Assembly: GCF_024763615.1 (NCBI RefSeq)
Contig: NC_077222.1
Location: 45,012,001-45,076,000, forward strand
From: Phlebotomus papatasi
Taxonomy: Eukaryota > Arthropoda > Insecta > Diptera > Psychodidae
Length of the DNA stretch: 64,000 nt
Reading direction: 5' to 3'
Position 1 is the stretch's first letter; each line of letters begins with the position of its first letter. Made by a program: the position numbers and the translations under genes. Below are positions 35,357 to 45,725 of this stretch, piece by piece. Under the pieces are notes generated by a model that saw nothing but the letters and a program-made list of their open reading frames with translations, had not been told where the DNA came from and did no database searches.

Positions 35357-36796
35357 TTAAGAAAATGTTCTGTGTTTGAAGTCAACAGCATGTTCCACAA
35401 ATTTAGCCACGGTCAGGAGAGAACTCTCAGACAGCCTCGGCCCGATGATTTGCAGAGATATTGGCAAATTATTCGATGAGAGGCAAATTGGAATTGAAAT
35501 TGCTGGGATTCCAGCCATATTGACAGGCTGTGTACAGTAATCCTGCAGGGCACATTGATCCCTGTTTGAGTATCCGATGAATTCCTCATAGACTGGAGCT
35601 TCTGAGAGAGTTGTTGGCGTCAAGAGAACATGATATCCATCCTTGAAGACATTTTCGAAATCCTGAGCAATCAAGCGACGTACTTTCAAGGCCTGCTTGA
35701 AGTATTTTTCATAATTCCGTCGAAGCAGAAAGAAATTCCCGGACAAAATTCTCGTCTTTACTACACAATTGAATCCTTCGGCTCTTGATTCTGCATAGAG
35801 TTTTTCCGTGCTGGTGGCATCTGATGCTCTGTGACCAAATTCAATTCCATCGTAGCGAGCCATGTTACTGGCCACTTCGCAGGCATTGAGTACGGAATAG
35901 ACAGCTATTGAGGAAGATGTGTGCGGCAGAGAAACTGTAGATACTGTAGCTCCAGCATTTTCCAGTAGACTTGCCACAATCTTCCACGTCTCCAAGACAT
36001 TTGTTTCCAATTGGGGGTTGTGATATTCTCTCGGTATTCCCACTTTGATTCCACGCATGGAAATCTTTTCACCAGGAGGTAAAATCACAGGATTTGTGGC
36101 CTTCTTGAGGGTTGTTGAATCTCTAGGATCAGGTCCAGCAATTGCATTGAGTACTGCAGCACAATCATCGACTGTTTTAGACAGAATTCCAGGTACATCC
36201 AGAGAATTAACCAAAGGAATCAATCCGTGGCGCGATAGCAAGCCATATGTTGGTTTCAAACCGACAATTCCGCAGTAAGAAGCAGGATTTCTTGTAGATC
36301 CTCCGGTATCTGACCCCAAAGCAGCATAGCAACTTCCCGTAGCCACAGCGACGGCAGATCCCCCGGAACTTCCACCAGAAATGTGCCTGTCATTCCAGGG
36401 ATTTCTGACAGGGCCAAAAATGGAATCTGTAGCTCCAGAACCCATTGCAAATTCATCCATATTGGTTTTTCCAATCAGTATTGCCCCTCTATTCAATAGC
36501 TTCTCATAAACTGTGGCATTGTACGTTGGTATAAAATCCCTCAGCATCCGGGAAGCGCATGTCGTACGGATATTTCTTGTGCAGAAATTATCTTTAACAG
36601 CTATTGGAACACCATCCAATTCTCCTAGGCCTTTGCCCACATTGTGCCTCTCCTGGGCATCAAGCCACTGCTTCTGGGATACTCCTTCTGTGAGTGTTAT
36701 GAAAGCATTCAGGTGTTTGGTCTTTCGGACCGTGTTTGTGATCACTGAAGATATCTCATCACAACTCACTGATCTCTCACGGAGTTGCGATGCCAA
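35357..36796 (-). CDS. GatA: mitochondrial glutamyl-tRNA(Gln) amidotransferase subunit A, exon 2
   Basis: GatA (QRSL1) is the amidase subunit of the GatCAB complex, which turns mischarged Glu-tRNA(Gln) into Gln-tRNA(Gln) in mitochondria. The whole amidase-signature domain is here: catalytic Lys in IAVKDNF (about residue 78), the cis-Ser in SGGSSGGSA (about 153) and the nucleophile Ser in GSDTGGSTRNPA (about 177). The spacing is the same as in bacterial GatA. Exon 2 starts after an acceptor with a long T tract at 36797 and runs to TAA; with exon 1 the protein is 489 residues, slightly short of typical insect and vertebrate forms because the N-terminus is short. It converges with GET1 and diverges from ARMC5. 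Confidence 0.95.
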   Translation of the reverse strand: MASQLRERSVSCDEISSVITNTVRKTKHLNAFITLTEGVSQKQWLDAQERHNVGKGLGELDGVPIAVKDNFCTRNIRTTCASRMLRDFIPTYNATVYEKLLNRGAILIGKTNMDEFAMGSGATDSIFGPVRNPWNDRHISGGSSGGSAVAVATGSCYAALGSDTGGSTRNPASYCGIVGLKPTYGLLSRHGLIPLVNSLDVPGILSKTVDDCAAVLNAIAGPDPRDSTTLKKATNPVILPPGEKISMRGIKVGIPREYHNPQLETNVLETWKIVASLLENAGATVSTVSLPHTSSSIAVYSVLNACEVASNMARYDGIEFGHRASDATSTEKLYAESRAEGFNCVVKTRILSGNFFLLRRNYEKYFKQALKVRRLIAQDFENVFKDGYHVLLTPTTLSEAPVYEEFIGYSNRDQCALQDYCTQPVNMAGIPAISIPICLSSNNLPISLQIIGPRLSESSLLTVAKFVEHAVDFKHRTFS

Positions 36797-36862
36797 CTGC
36801 AAAAAAAAAATTCCACAGTTACTATTCTTTCAATTTCTGCACCATAAAAGTATTTTTATTAC

Positions 36863-36892
36863 CAATTTTATGCTTTTTGGAAGGGTTTTCAT
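36863..36892 (-). CDS. GatA: GatA exon 1 (10 residues)
   Basis: ATG AAA ACC CTT begins a 30-bp exon (MKTLPKSIKL) ending at a GTAATA donor in phase 0, followed by a 66-bp intron. The basic start could serve as a short mitochondrial targeting signal (inference). An upstream ATG overlaps it in another frame and stops after two codons. The choice of start rests on frame continuity into exon 2. Confidence 0.75.
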
Positions 36893-37074
36893 CGCATAGA
36901 TTTTTTCACATTGCCTTTTTTCGGCAGAATAAAATTATAAACATAACCTTACATTTTTTGGTCGAGTCCATTTTTCCCGTTTTTTTTTCTTCCGAATTTG
37001 ACGGATCTGTGAAAATTTTTTCCAGTTTTGTGCAAAATCTCTCAAATTAGTGAATTAGTCGACACGGTGGCAGG
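36893..37074. promoter_or_regulatory. bidirectional promoter between GatA and ARMC5
   Basis: Only 182 bp separate the two divergent start codons, so both 5' UTRs and the core promoter(s) must fit here. T-rich on the plus strand; no TATA box is evident. Confidence 0.6.
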
Positions 37075-37320
37075 ATGGAGAGTCGAATAATAAAGCAAAA
37101 TATCGAGGAACTTTCATCAGTGGCGGATAATAGGGCAATTTATAGGATTCTCACGAAAATCCGAACTGACGTGAAGACGCGTGAAAATATTGAGATTTTC
37201 CTCACAGAAGGGGGACTCAGCCCCCTCATTGAGCTCATAAAGAAGCCAAATGAGAAAATCATCGATGTCTCTCTCAGTATCCTTGGGAATTGTTGCACAG
37301 TGGAGAAATGTGCCAAAAAG
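37075..37320 (+). CDS. ARMC5: ARMC5 homologue, exon 1
   Basis: Codes for residues 1-82, starting MESRIIKQNIEELSS and ending CCTVEKCAKK at a GTATTT donor in phase 0; the intron is 111 bp. The segment FLTEGGLSPLIELI is the first helix pair of an armadillo unit, as at the start of animal ARMC5. A read-through frame without splicing would stop at once, so splicing is needed. Confidence 0.85.
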
Positions 37321-37431
37321 GTATTTTTCATATGAACACAGGGTGATTCAAAAGTAGCCGTGGGAAAATGTTCTCTGGGCTCGTTGAGATTAATTCCAGA
37401 TTTCTTTTTTTTTTTGTTAAATCTTGTTCAG

Positions 37432-40149
37432 GCGGGTGAATTGGGTGTTGTTGCTCCTCTGATCTTACTCCTGAGCACCATGACCAGTGACAGTATTCAA
37501 TGCCGGGTTTGTCGCATTCTGGGCAATATTGCAGCTCTTGATGGTATCGCTGAGGCAATTTCTTCCCGTGGCGTCTCGAGTATTCTCTTGACAATTCTCG
37601 ATGATACAAAGCCTATTGCTACCCTGGTTATGGCTGTGCGTCTTGTCAGTAAACTGTGGAAAATACAATCATTCCGAATGGAAACTTGTAAGAATGGAAT
37701 GGCTAAAAGGATGATGATGATTCTCATCAAGCATTCACGCAATGTTGGAGTTCCAACTGCTGTGGTTGCCAAAGAGCCAGATGCTCTGGCTAAAATGCAT
37801 CCCAAGAAGGAATTTCGTGAAAGTACCCGAAAAATGTTCAATTCGATGGTGAAGAATCTTGAGAATGCCCGGAGTGATGTATTTGACTATAGTGTCTTGG
37901 GGAAGGATCAGCCACAAGATATGAAGACTGAGGAATTTCTTGCACCAACGGAACCTGATAAATGTGATCTTTTCAATGGGATCCTGCGATGCCTGCAAAT
38001 GATGGTGAAGGATGAGAAAGTGTTTATGGATCATCAGATAAATGCCGATGGGAATGGCTTCAAGTGTCTAATGGCACTGTGCAAGGGTCAATTCAGAGTT
38101 CTAGTCCTATCAATTCTGTCTGCATTGGCCTTTGAACAATTTACGCGATACGATATGGGATGTGCCCATGCTGTATCCATGGCCAGTGAATTGCTCCAGT
38201 GCTACAGTTCGGGTGATCCTGACAGTTTTCTAACGGACCTAGAAGTGAGATGCTGTGTCAATATCATATGCTTACTGGCCAGTGAAGCATGCAATAGAGC
38301 AAAAATTCGTCATAGCGATGCCCTTAAGATTCTTCTGCAGCGTTTCCGGGAGACTCAGTGTCGGCAGGAATTGGATATGATCATGTACGGTTTTACATTC
38401 TTCAAGTATGACCAGATGAGTATATGTTTGTTGGTGCGGGAAGGTTTAATTGGGGCTCTGATTAAGAGATTGACGGAGGAGTTGGTGGAAGCTAAGGTGG
38501 ATCATGTACCCATTAAAAAGCCCATTGAAATCAAATTGGCCAAGAGGAAGAGGTTCAAGGCTTCAGATATTGACATAATCATGAAGCGTTTGAGGAGCAA
38601 TAGTCCCATGTGCTCGAATTTCGCCGAACCGGGTTCGCCGAACAGCAGCAGCGGCATGAATGCCAATCATGGCAGTCCGAGTAGTTTCTGCAGCATCTCA
38701 CCCAAGAGTGCTTCACCGCGGAGCACAGATTTGGAGTCTGACGATGAATCAGCCACATACTCGCCCGTGTGCAGTGACAGTGACGAAGACATGCCACTGA
38801 GGAGAGCCAAGGAAAAACGAGATTTGCCAGCTGTAGAGATTGCCGTGGTGGATGTCGATGAGAATACCACAGAGAGTCTCGATGTAGGCTTAATTGATAT
38901 TGAGCCATCGACACATGAGAATGCCCTCCTGGAAGCCATGGTGGAGAAGGACACAAAAGAAATTGAATCAGAGATATCGACTATTCAGCGAATTCTTCTG
39001 CTACTGCGAGATATGCCACGGATGCTGCCTCATGCTCCCGAACTGGCCAAAATGGAGAGTTTGACAGCTCTCATAAAAACATGTCGTTTCATCTCTAATC
39101 CCCAAGCCTACTGCAACAACATTCTCTACTTCGTGGTTCAGGACACAAAGAATTTCGTTCCATTGCTGCAAAATGACTTTGTCATTGATGTTTACAAACT
39201 CAGGCATACAGGATACGATCATACAGACTGCCAATCGTGTCAGGAGATGATATCAATTAGCATCTCAGTTCTGAGTGCTCTGACGGGGATTGCAGAATCG
39301 GGATATGGACGTGGGGAATTGGCTCACTATCTGCTCACTGGGGAGCAAGAGATGAGAAAACATGTGGCAATCCTAACGACATTTATTATCCGGGAACCCA
39401 AATTCCTCTACACCTTCCTGGTGGATCACAGTGCTCTCTACACCATCATGGAGATTATCCTGACGGACGATAAGGAATTGGGCGAAAAGGCGTGCCTGGG
39501 CATTACTGCCCTGGCGAACAATCTTAATATCTGTGATAGCAATGACACGGATAATTCTGACCATCCCACGTACGACGAGGAAAACTACTCTACAGCTTGC
39601 GATGGGGATGCAATCTCATTTGTGGTGAAAGATAGTCAAAGGGTGGACTTTAGCGAAAACATCTTGAAGCACATTAGCGATGTTTTCTACTCAATGCTCA
39701 CCAGTGACTTCAAGGAGTCCATCAACAGGGAAATTCACATTGCAGACATCAGTGTGGCTGGAATCAAGTACTTCCTCAATTTGATTATGCTCAGTCGATC
39801 AGATTCCTTGGAAAGTGTCCCTTTGGCATTTTCCATGACGCCCGCTCTCGAAGCCTACGAGCTCTCTATCCGGTACATGCTGTCGGACATTGAAACTGCC
39901 CTTTTGGGTGTCATCCGGAAAATTGTCAGTGAAATTAATGTTCTCAGTGTCTTTGAATGGGCAATGATGAACAACAATCGTCAATTGTTAGAAATTTCTG
40001 TTTATTACTACCTCAGTTCGGACATTTGTGGCAAGAAAAAGCTCTTGATGTACCGTGAAGCGGATCTATCAGAGTATGGGACTCAGTGGAATCAGCTCAT
40101 TCTGGATACCATTGTGGACAAATGTGTGGCATCGATGGAAGTATCATAG
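37432..40149 (+). CDS. ARMC5: ARMC5 homologue, armadillo-BTB protein, exon 2
   Basis: ARMC5 is a CUL3 adaptor; in mammals it directs ubiquitination of the RNA polymerase II subunit RPB1. One long exon follows a TTGTTCAG acceptor and gives a protein of 987 residues with exon 1 (human ARMC5 is about 935). Armadillo-type helices occupy roughly residues 30-430 (for example VCRILGNIAALDG). A serine-rich and acidic linker lies at about 465-545 (SPNSSSGMNANHGSP, then SDSDEDMP). A BTB domain begins near residue 800 (DAISFVVKDSQRVDFSENIL ... FYSML) and a BACK-like C-terminus follows. Its stop is 5 bp from the stop of the opposite-strand C2orf42 gene. Identity is based on architecture and the N-terminal match. 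Confidence 0.88.
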   Translation, partial: AGELGVVAPLILLLSTMTSDSIQCRVCRILGNIAALDGIAEAISSRGVSSILLTILDDTKPIATLVMAVRLVSKLWKIQSFRMETCKNGMAKRMMMILIKHSRNVGVPTAVVAKEPDALAKMHPKKEFRESTRKMFNSMVKNLENARSDVFDYSVLGKDQPQDMKTEEFLAPTEPDKCDLFNGILRCLQMMVKDEKVFMDHQINADGNGFKCLMALCKGQFRVLVLSILSALAFEQFTRYDMGCAHAVSMASELLQCYSSGDPDSFLTDLEVRCCVNIICLLASEACNRAKIRHSDALKILLQRFRETQCRQELDMIMYGFTFFKYDQMSICLLVREGLIGALIKRLTEELVEAKVDHVPIKKPIEIKLAKRKRFKASDIDIIMKRLRSNSPMCSNFAEPGSPNSSSGMNANHGSPSSFCSISPKSASPRSTDLESDDESATYSPVCSDSDEDMPLRRAKEKRDLPAVEIAVVDVDENTTESLDVGLIDIEPSTHENALLEAMVEKDTKEIESEISTIQRILLLLRDMPRMLPHAPELAKMESLTALIKTCRFISNPQAYCNNILYFVVQDTKNFVPLLQNDFVIDVYKLRHTGYDHTDCQSCQEMISISISVLSALTGIAESGYGRGELAHYLLTGEQEMRKHVAILTTFIIREPKFLYTFLVDHSALYTIMEIILTDDKELGEKACLGITALANNLNICDSNDTDNSDHPTYDEENYSTACDGDAISFVVKDSQRVDFSENILKHISDVFYSMLTSDFKESINREIHIADISVAGIKYFLNLIMLSRSDSLESVPLAFSMTPALEAYELSIRYMLSDIETALLGVIRKIVSEINVLSVFEWAMMNNNRQLLEISVYYYLSSDICGKKKLLMYREADLSEYGTQWNQLILDTIVDKCVASMEVS

Positions 40150-40154
40150 GGATC

Positions 40155-40442
40155 TCAATGGAAGGGTTGTCCATTCTTCATGCGACCCACCTCAAATTCA
40201 ATCATCATCTCACCATAACCACTCGTTGGTAGAGTATCGGCGATCCACTTGATGGTGAGATAGTGACTGGAGCCCTCATGATGGCCCACCTTGATGAATG
40301 TCTTGTACTCTGTCGGCTTCACAGGGCACCACTTTCCATTTCCACTGGCAGTCAATGCACGATGCTCGCACAGATCCTGCTGATTCATGGGCACGTATTT
40401 ACCGGACTTCAACTTGAAGAACCGTTCGATCTCGAGACTTAC
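40155..40442 (-). CDS. C2orf42: C2orf42 homologue, terminal exon
   Basis: Minus-strand exon of 95 codons after the acceptor GTAACTTATAG, opening VSLEIERFFKLKSGKYVP and ending GRMKNGQPFH, then TGA. It joins in phase 0 to the donor ACG/GTGAGC of the main exon at 43178, giving 593 residues; the human protein has about 574. The IKWIADTLPTSGYGEMMIEF block resembles the C-terminal block I recall for C2orf42 proteins. Without this exon the main frame would end after an unrelated tail. The linkage is inferred from phase, strand, position and total length, not from a transcript. Confidence 0.7.
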   Translation of the reverse strand, partial: VSLEIERFFKLKSGKYVPMNQQDLCEHRALTASGNGKWCPVKPTEYKTFIKVGHHEGSSHYLTIKWIADTLPTSGYGEMMIEFEVGRMKNGQPFH

Positions 40443-40455
40443 CTATAAGTTACGG

Positions 40456-40465
40456 AATAAATAAA
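40456..40465 (+). terminator. likely ARMC5 poly(A) signals
   Basis: Two overlapping AATAAA signals lie 307 bp after the ARMC5 stop and are the first on this strand. If they are used, the ARMC5 3' UTR covers the entire terminal exon of C2orf42 in antisense. Confidence 0.5.
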
Positions 40466-40899
40466 TATTGATTGTATTGGATGAAATAAAATTTAATTGA
40501 CTTTTGTAGTAAAACAATCATAATCTTTAATTTACTACAAATTCATCACATCCTTTTTCAAAAGAATTACCGTAATTACCTACCTGGTAGTCTCTTTCGG
40601 ATCTGAAGGATTAATTTTAAAAAATTTAAAATAGCAAAGATTCTTGAACCAGCCAAGGGGGAGATATTAGGGTCGGAAGTGGTGTACTACAGGTAAAAAT
40701 GAAGTGCTTGGAAGTCTTTGGAAGTGCGAGTGCTTAGATATAAAGTTTTTTTTTGTCTAATTACGTTTTATTCAGACTACGTTACTCTTAGTTCAGATTC
40801 TTAATTCGGGCGGCAAACTAAAAAGGCTTGTTGATATATTTAAGTTCGATTATGACAATTAAATGGAGCAAATATACACTCAAATTTATTAGAGCTTAT

Positions 40900-41560
40900 T
40901 TGTACTGTAATTTTTCCGAGGTTTTTAAATAATAATTTTCCTTAATTTTACTGCTCGAACTCAAAGACTATAATCGACTTTTCTTCAACTTCTCACTGTT
41001 CTGGAGCATAAACGGTAAGAGATATCAACTTCCGGTGTTCGATGACCCCTCCTCAAATGACATTATCTCGTACCCATAACCTCTTTACTTTTCCCCCTTC
41101 CCTTTCGTACGTTCCCTATCCCTCAAAAATAGGTCAAAAATGAGGTTTTTCCATTTTTGCAAAAAATTGGCGCAAGATTTTTCAATGATTTTTGAATATG
41201 TTTTAGAGCTGGTCCTGGCGAACATTTCGCCCAAAAATACCTATGACCGGAAAATTCGCCATTTTGAATTATTGAAGGTCAAATTCAACCACTTTGGAAG
41301 GTTCATTTTTTTTTGGTTAAATTTGGATTTTTTTAGAAAAGTATTGCAAATTAGAACCCGGCTGCATCGGTCTTCATCGGTAATGAATCGGCTAAGTACC
41401 GATTTGTTGATTTTCAAATGCTTTTGTGATTTATGAATTAATTTGATCTCTAGTAGATCAGTGATTCCAAATGATTATACAAAAAGCTAATTCACGGTGA
41501 GCTCTATCTCGTGAGTTCGAGCATTCCGCAAAGCTGGGACGCTTTGCCATCTCTTTTTAC
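40900..41560 (+). mobile_element. dispersed repeat N1 in the C2orf42 intron
   Basis: Matches 50880-51338 plus 54950-55195 (N2) and, in reverse, 62155-62770 (N3). Shared words include AGAGATATCAACTTCC, TTTTTGAATATGTTTT and CTCTATCTCGTGAG. Termini and target duplication could not be defined. 40466-40899 holds no recognised feature. Confidence 0.55.
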
Positions 41561-41821
41561 AGGAATGTCAAATTCATGTAATGGCTCACAAATAATGACA
41601 TAGCTATTGCAGTTGACTTTGAATAAATTTGATAAGTATAACTTTTTTTTTCTAATTAATCGTAAATATGTGTGAATAAGGATGATTGCTTAAATTCATG
41701 GGGCTTTTTCACGAATGTCGTTAGTTGTTGCACTCGTACTTTAAGACTCTTGCAGACTTTTCAGCACAGTTTCAATAATTACAAACGAAATTACGTTTTT
41801 TTTAGAAAATCTATTTTATTT

Positions 41822-43003
41822 TTTTTTGGAAACGTCCTAGACTGGACTACAACATACTAAAATTTGATTAACTTGCACAATGCCGTTTTAGAGAAAAATG
41901 ATTTTGAATTTTGATGAATGACGCTATCGCAGCGCCACCTGTGGTGACTTTTTGAACTTCCATCTGAAACTGGCTCATCCCCGGCCGGAACAAAATCGGA
42001 GTTATAACATATTTACATGATACTAGTCTGACAAAAATCTGAGTCCGATTTGTATTATATTTTTCATTTAAAAATATATGATATTCGTACTCTGTAATTG
42101 TCCGAGATATGTTCCACTCATTCTACAGTGTCTCTGATATGTTCCACTGCCACAATAACATCGAAAATAAATGTGCAATTTTTTTACTATTTTGCAAAGA
42201 TTTATACGAAAAGAGGCATAAAAGTAGCCAATGAAGCTTAAGAATTACGTTTCCTGTAAGAAAATTGCCTCATCAGATGATAAAATTAATAATTGTGATT
42301 CACACGTACACGACAGTCACACCAATACTAATGCTGGCAAAAAGTCTCTTCCACTAGTAAAACGACACAGTCTTTTATATGGAGGGTATGTCTACAATCG
42401 GCCTACTATCCCTACTATAGTAGGCCTACTCTACCTATTAGTATATAATATTTATCTAATATTGTATAACATTTGTTCCGGCCGGGTCGAGACGAAACCA
42501 AAAACCCAAAATTGAGCTCAAAATGTTAATTAGAACCGGAGATAGAGGCCGGTCAATATTCGAACTTTGACCCCTTATGGCTCGGGTCAGGGGTTATGGA
42601 TCGACTTAAGTATTTTTTGTTTGTTTGATAGGTATAATCAGCGGCTACAACATACTAAAATTTGAGCCCGATCGATGCCATAGGGACGGAGCTATTGAGA
42701 AAACAAAAAAAGGGGTATTCAAAATGGCGGATTGGGGGGGTGGGGTGTGAGGGTGGGGGATCAATGCACCAAGTTGCAATTTTCATACGATATATAACCT
42801 TTGCCGAAAATCGTAAGTCGATATCTCTTTTAGTTTAGGAGCTATTAAGTTCCAAAGAGCGGCCGGCCGGCCGGCCGGGTACGTAATTTAGCCCCCCATA
42901 TATTCGTGATCAGGAAGTGCTGAAACACATTTTGGCCAAGTTTGAGCTCGATCGGACGACATTAAATTTTGGTAGGATTATAGTAGGTGAGATTGTTAAG
43001 AAT
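41822..43003 (+). mobile_element. family C element, 3' portion (C2) in the C2orf42 intron
   Basis: Matches the 3' part of C1 (52990-54880, leaving out the P insertion). Shared words include GGAAACGTCCTAG, GACGCTATCGCAGCGCCAC and TAGAACCGGAGAT, and both copies end in the hairpin TAGGTGAGATT...AATCTCA. A GGCC tandem run at 42861-42878 lies near the end. There is no recognisable coding sequence. 41561-41821 is AT-rich and unassigned. Confidence 0.7.
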
Positions 43004-43177
43004 CTCATCTAATATACCAAATGAGATTAAAATCATTAAAATGATTCTTAGAAGACCCCTCCGTAATCGAAAATTACTCATTTTCAGCAGATTGTTCAAA
43101 TTTCCCAAAAATTGTTGCTTATATTCGTAGAAATAGATCAAAAATTCGTTTTATAAAATAATGTTATTTTTGCTCAC

Positions 43178-44671
43178 CGTCTCATTTTCGAAAATCCTCA
43201 TGATTTCTGCTTTGCTGGAAAAGTGAAAGATATTGACTATAAAACCAGCATAGGGTCCAGCTTCAACCACTTGACACTTGTTGGGAAGCTTTCTCTTTGA
43301 AGCATCTCTGGAAAATCTCATGTGGAGGCAGTTGAAGAATTTACTGTGAATGCTGAAAGTTAATTCTACTGGCTTCGACACATCACTAAATTCTGGCGAG
43401 ACATTAATCTTCTCCACGACGGACGCTAGCCATTGTCCAAATGCCACATGGTGATCCATCTCTTGAACATCATAATTGAGTTTGGCTCTCTGGAAAATTT
43501 TCTGCATTTTACGTTTTGCCTGGGATACTCTTGAGTAGGATTGATTCGGTTCCGGATGTTTCATTTTGAGCTCGATGGTTTGGAAATGGATTTGATCATT
43601 GGGTGGAACAATTGTGTCCAGAAGGCTGGTTGATGTGGGGGGATTGAGAGGATCTATGAGATCATCAGCACAGAGATCCAATTGATCAGTTAATTGGAAG
43701 TCATCCATGAGTTCAATCTGACAATCTTGGAGTTCCATGTTGTTAATCACAAAACTGTCCAGAGAATTCTGCCAATTTCCTCCATTCTCACTAATACAGT
43801 ATTCATCTCTCGAAGGCTCCGAGATGAATTCAATCTCTGTGCCAAGATCTGCAATGTCTGTACCTTGGGAAGTACTGGGAACTTGGTAAGCTGTGGAGTA
43901 GATGTGCTTCATGAGATCCAGATGCGACTTATGGAGATTCTGTAGGCGAGAGTCGCTGTTCAAAGCAGCTGACAGAAGCATCATGTGCCTGCACACTTCC
44001 TTCTCCATCACGATTGTATTGTTGAGATCAAAGAGGATATTGATGACTTTGCAGCTGCAGGAGTAGAATGGCGAGCCCCCGTCATCTCTGGACAGTTCAC
44101 AGTGAACATACCCAGTGGCTGTTCCTTCTGATCTGACCACAAAAATCTTCTTATTAATCCTCTGGACCACCGGACAGGCTGTAGACTTTGAAACTTCCTG
44201 CCACATTGTGTGCTTCTCAGCATCAGGAATCACAGTGATGGAGTACAGTGTCTCTCTCTTAATTGTTAGGCTAATCGCCTCCACTGCCGTTTCACTAGCT
44301 TCCTTTACGTGCTTACAGGTGACATCGTCATCCTTGGAGTCATACTTGCAAGTGTCTACAAAACAAATTGCATTCCGATGGATAATGGAGGCAGTCTCGT
44401 CAGATTCCACTACTTTATCCGTAATCTTTACAAAACTCCGAGTATCTACACTCTCTGGGCACCTTTCCTTGGTCTTGACACTGTACAACCGAGAATCCTC
44501 GGGCCCCAAAAGAGCAACTGCATCCAAAAAGAATGCATTTTGAGGTTTGTTTTTCAAATTCAGCGCACATTCGCGGTTTCGACATCCTTTCGCTCGAAGC
44601 CCATTATACTTGTTGCAAGACGGACACTTTTTCAGACCCCTCATATTACCACGCGCACATTTGAAGTCCAT
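43178..44671 (-). CDS. C2orf42: C2orf42 homologue, main exon (uncharacterised zinc-binding protein)
   Basis: 498 codons. The N-terminus has a Cys cluster, CPSC at residues 16-19 with C30 and C35, set in LKKCPSCNKYNG, which matches the conserved start of vertebrate C2orf42. A second Cys/His group is C103, C108, C119, H121. A SWIM-like pattern CxC(x19)CxH is formed by C205, C207, C227 and H229. A conserved-looking FGQWLASVVEKIN block lies near residue 420. These suggest several zinc sites and nucleic-acid or protein binding; no biochemical role is established for the family. The start is the only upstream ATG consistent with the family. It ends in phase 0 at ACG/GTGAGC; the frame would otherwise run on 8 codons into the intron. 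It is divergent from PPM1F and convergent with ARMC5. Confidence 0.85.
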
Positions 44672-45564
44672 TTTTCACAAAATTCCTAATTTTTTGCTCG
44701 ATTTACTTCCCAAAATAAAATTGTAAACATCACACACAAACGAAAGATTGATGTCTTTTGTACTAACAGCAACAGCTATTGCAATGAAGTAAAAGGTGAT
44801 ACGCGGAAAGGAACAGTAAAATAATTTTCCTTTTTTTAGAGAATAAATAAAAAAAATATATAATTGTTCTCTTAAATTATTATTTTCTGAATATCAAATA
44901 AATATATTATTTTCAATTCGTGTTGTTAACAAAACAAGGCATACTCGCATACTCATTGCAAATTGTTAACAAAGGAATCATAAAAGTCGCGATCGAAGAA
45001 GGCTTTACTTCAAATATGACCCAAATTGACGTTTGATTCTTGCTGTCACCTTTTTGGGTGCTTTTGGACTTCACCGTGACTCTAGAGGTGTTAGTAGTTT
45101 TTTGCATTCCAAGAAAATTTTCGTTGTTTCGGTGTAAAAAGTGTGATTCAAGGAAAAAATCTAGTGCAATTAATTGTCTAAAGTACAACCCCATATCAGT
45201 ATTGTGAAATTAGAGTGCTTTTTGCCACAGAAAACAGTGAAAAGAGGAAAGATAAAGTGGGCAACATTGCCGCCTCTTGTAGCTCCCGGCTGGACATTAC
45301 AACGATATATTCTTAAGAGTTTCTTAATTTTTGCTTCTCTGTAATATTTGTTTTTGCATCTTTTCTTTTTTACTATATTTTAATGCATTTTGTTTTTATG
45401 ATCAAGTAATCCCTTGTGCGCATCTTTAGATCCAATTTGATTGTGCGTGACACTGTTAAACCCTTCAAATGTGCATTTAAAAGGTGTTTCTGGTGCATAA
45501 TTTAAAAATCCAGTGTACTGCTGCCTCTCTCAAAATTCTTATAAGGGACACTAAATAAAAAGAA
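44672..45564. promoter_or_regulatory. intergenic region between the C2orf42 and PPM1F starts
   Basis: 893 bp lie between divergent start codons and hold both promoters and 5' UTRs. A short GC-richer patch (GCCGCCTCTTGTAGCTCCC) is at about 45270-45288. No TATA box is convincing. A 93-codon minus frame at 44913-45194 is not supported. Confidence 0.5.
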
Positions 45565-45725
45565 ATGGAGCAGCACTGGGAAGAACACCGTGAATTTTTG
45601 AAGACTTTTGCAGCATCAATTAATCCAAACGATCCATTGCCAGTTCGTGTATCCAGCTATAATTTGACGGAGGATGAAATTGATGGTGAAATAATTCACT
45701 GGGCTCTGCAATACTTATCCAGCAG
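45565..45725 (+). CDS. PPM1F: PPM1F-type protein phosphatase, exon 1
   Basis: Codes for residues 1-53 plus two bases, MEQHWEEHREFLKTF through WALQYLSS, ending at a GTGAGA donor. The NPNDPLP stretch followed by LTEDEIDGEI matches the N-terminal region of PPM1F, upstream of the catalytic domain, which separates it from other PP2C types. The next exon is 9.6 kb away. Confidence 0.85.

Noticed and set aside
40584..40602. A 19-bp exon-like segment on the minus strand (acceptor CTTCAG, donor GTAGGT) between the C2orf42 exons
   Set aside because: Including it would shift the frame and stop translation early in the terminal exon, whereas direct splicing of the two exons is in phase 0.
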